Shown in pieces: positions 63,683 through 64,000 of a stretch of DNA of 64,000 nt. Source of the DNA: Zingiber officinale (taxonomy: Eukaryota; Streptophyta; Magnoliopsida; Zingiberales; Zingiberaceae); NCBI RefSeq assembly GCF_018446385.1, contig NC_055990.1, positions 29,845,891-29,909,890 on the forward strand, written 5' to 3'. The stretch's first letter is position 1, and every line of letters starts with the position of its first letter. The notes beneath the pieces were generated by a model. It had not been told where the DNA came from. It did not search any database and saw nothing but the letters and a program-made list of their open reading frames with translations. A program made the translations under genes and the position numbers.

Positions 63683-64000
63683 GAGAGCCGCGCCGATCGG
63701 CTATAAACATCCGCGCCGACGAGCTCCGTCGTTAAAAATCGAGAGCTGCGCCGACCGGCTATAAATAACCGCGCCGACGAGCTCCGTCGTTAAAGATCGA
63801 GAGCTGCGCTGATCGGCTATAAACATCCGCGCCGACGAGCTCCGTCGTTAAAAATCGAGAGCCGCGCCGACCGGCTATAAATAACCGCGCCGACGAGCTC
63901 CGTCGTTAAAGATCGAGGGCCACGCCGATCGGCTATAAACATCCGCGCCGACGAGCTCCGTCGTTAAAAATTGAGAGCCGCGCCAACCGGCTATAAATAA
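63683..64000. repeat. 58-bp minisatellite of element C, arranged as 116-bp dimers
   Basis: Units begin at 63683, 63741, 63799, 63857, 63915 and 63973 with 'gagagcygcgccgaycggct'. Odd units read 'ataaacatcc' and 'taaaaatc/t'; even units read 'ataaataacc' and 'taaagatc'. The true repeat is therefore a 116-bp dimer. The array continues past the window edge. Confidence 0.93.

Larger units (their letters stand above)
50796..64000 (+). mobile_element. Element C: Tat-lineage retrotransposon, interrupted, running off the window
   Basis: A plus-strand relative of element B with 5' LTR 50796-51487, primer binding site, gag to about 52500, then a 7-kb minus-strand copia fragment, then protease to integrase (59530-63218), a 0.46-kb spacer and a 58-bp minisatellite that reaches the window end. 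The 3' LTR and antisense gene are expected beyond 64000. Against B about 0.39 kb of the gag-protease linker is missing at the copia junction, and the reverse transcriptase has two further small deletions. Confidence 0.93.

Overview
The window is nuclear DNA from a flowering plant. It has spliceosomal introns, a plant-specific GLUTAMINE DUMPER gene, a plant HMA/CaaX gene, and plant-type LTR retrotransposons, LINE, SINE, MITE and TRIM elements. A monocot is likely; the LTR vocabulary reminds me of Zingiberales, but that is recollection only and low confidence. About nine tenths of the window is transposable-element derived.

Layout. 1-2.5 kb: fragments of a long-LTR family and a 220-bp direct repeat. 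2.5-3.75 kb: AT-rich DNA, partly a second copy of the 3' flank of the HMA gene at 32 kb. 3.75-6.2 kb: a dead LINE (reverse transcriptase plus zf-RVT). 6.2-6.5 kb: three copies of a ~107-bp tandem repeat. 6.95-28.44 kb: one old minus-strand Ty3/gypsy element of the Tat lineage (element A). It is split by a solo copia LTR, a deleted copia element, a solo LTR of another family, a hAT-type MITE, a complete TRIM and a third copia LTR that itself carries a SINE. 28.44-29.26 kb: the tail of a second Tat copy sharing one LTR with A. 29.3-39.1 kb: the genic island, with a GLUTAMINE DUMPER gene, an LTR fragment, a three-exon HMA-domain CaaX gene that lacks the metal-binding cysteines, unrecognised gene fragments, and a 640-codon TraB-like gene on the minus strand. 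39.73-50.24 kb: a structurally complete minus-strand Tat element (B) with TTCAC target-site duplications. 50.80-64.0 kb: a plus-strand Tat element (C), running off the window, whose gag is broken by a 7-kb truncated minus-strand copia element.

Biology. The Tat elements encode gag, an aspartic protease, reverse transcriptase, two RNase H domains and integrase. Between integrase and the 3' LTR they carry a minisatellite block and, on the opposite strand, an additional gene with a 'putative gypsy type transposon' (Transposase_28-like) domain and a coiled coil. In element B this antisense gene has a TATA box, at least one clean intron and an ordinary stop, although it is now mutated. All pol genes in the window carry stops or shifts except the integrase frame of element C, so nothing here looks autonomous. 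The three host genes look intact.
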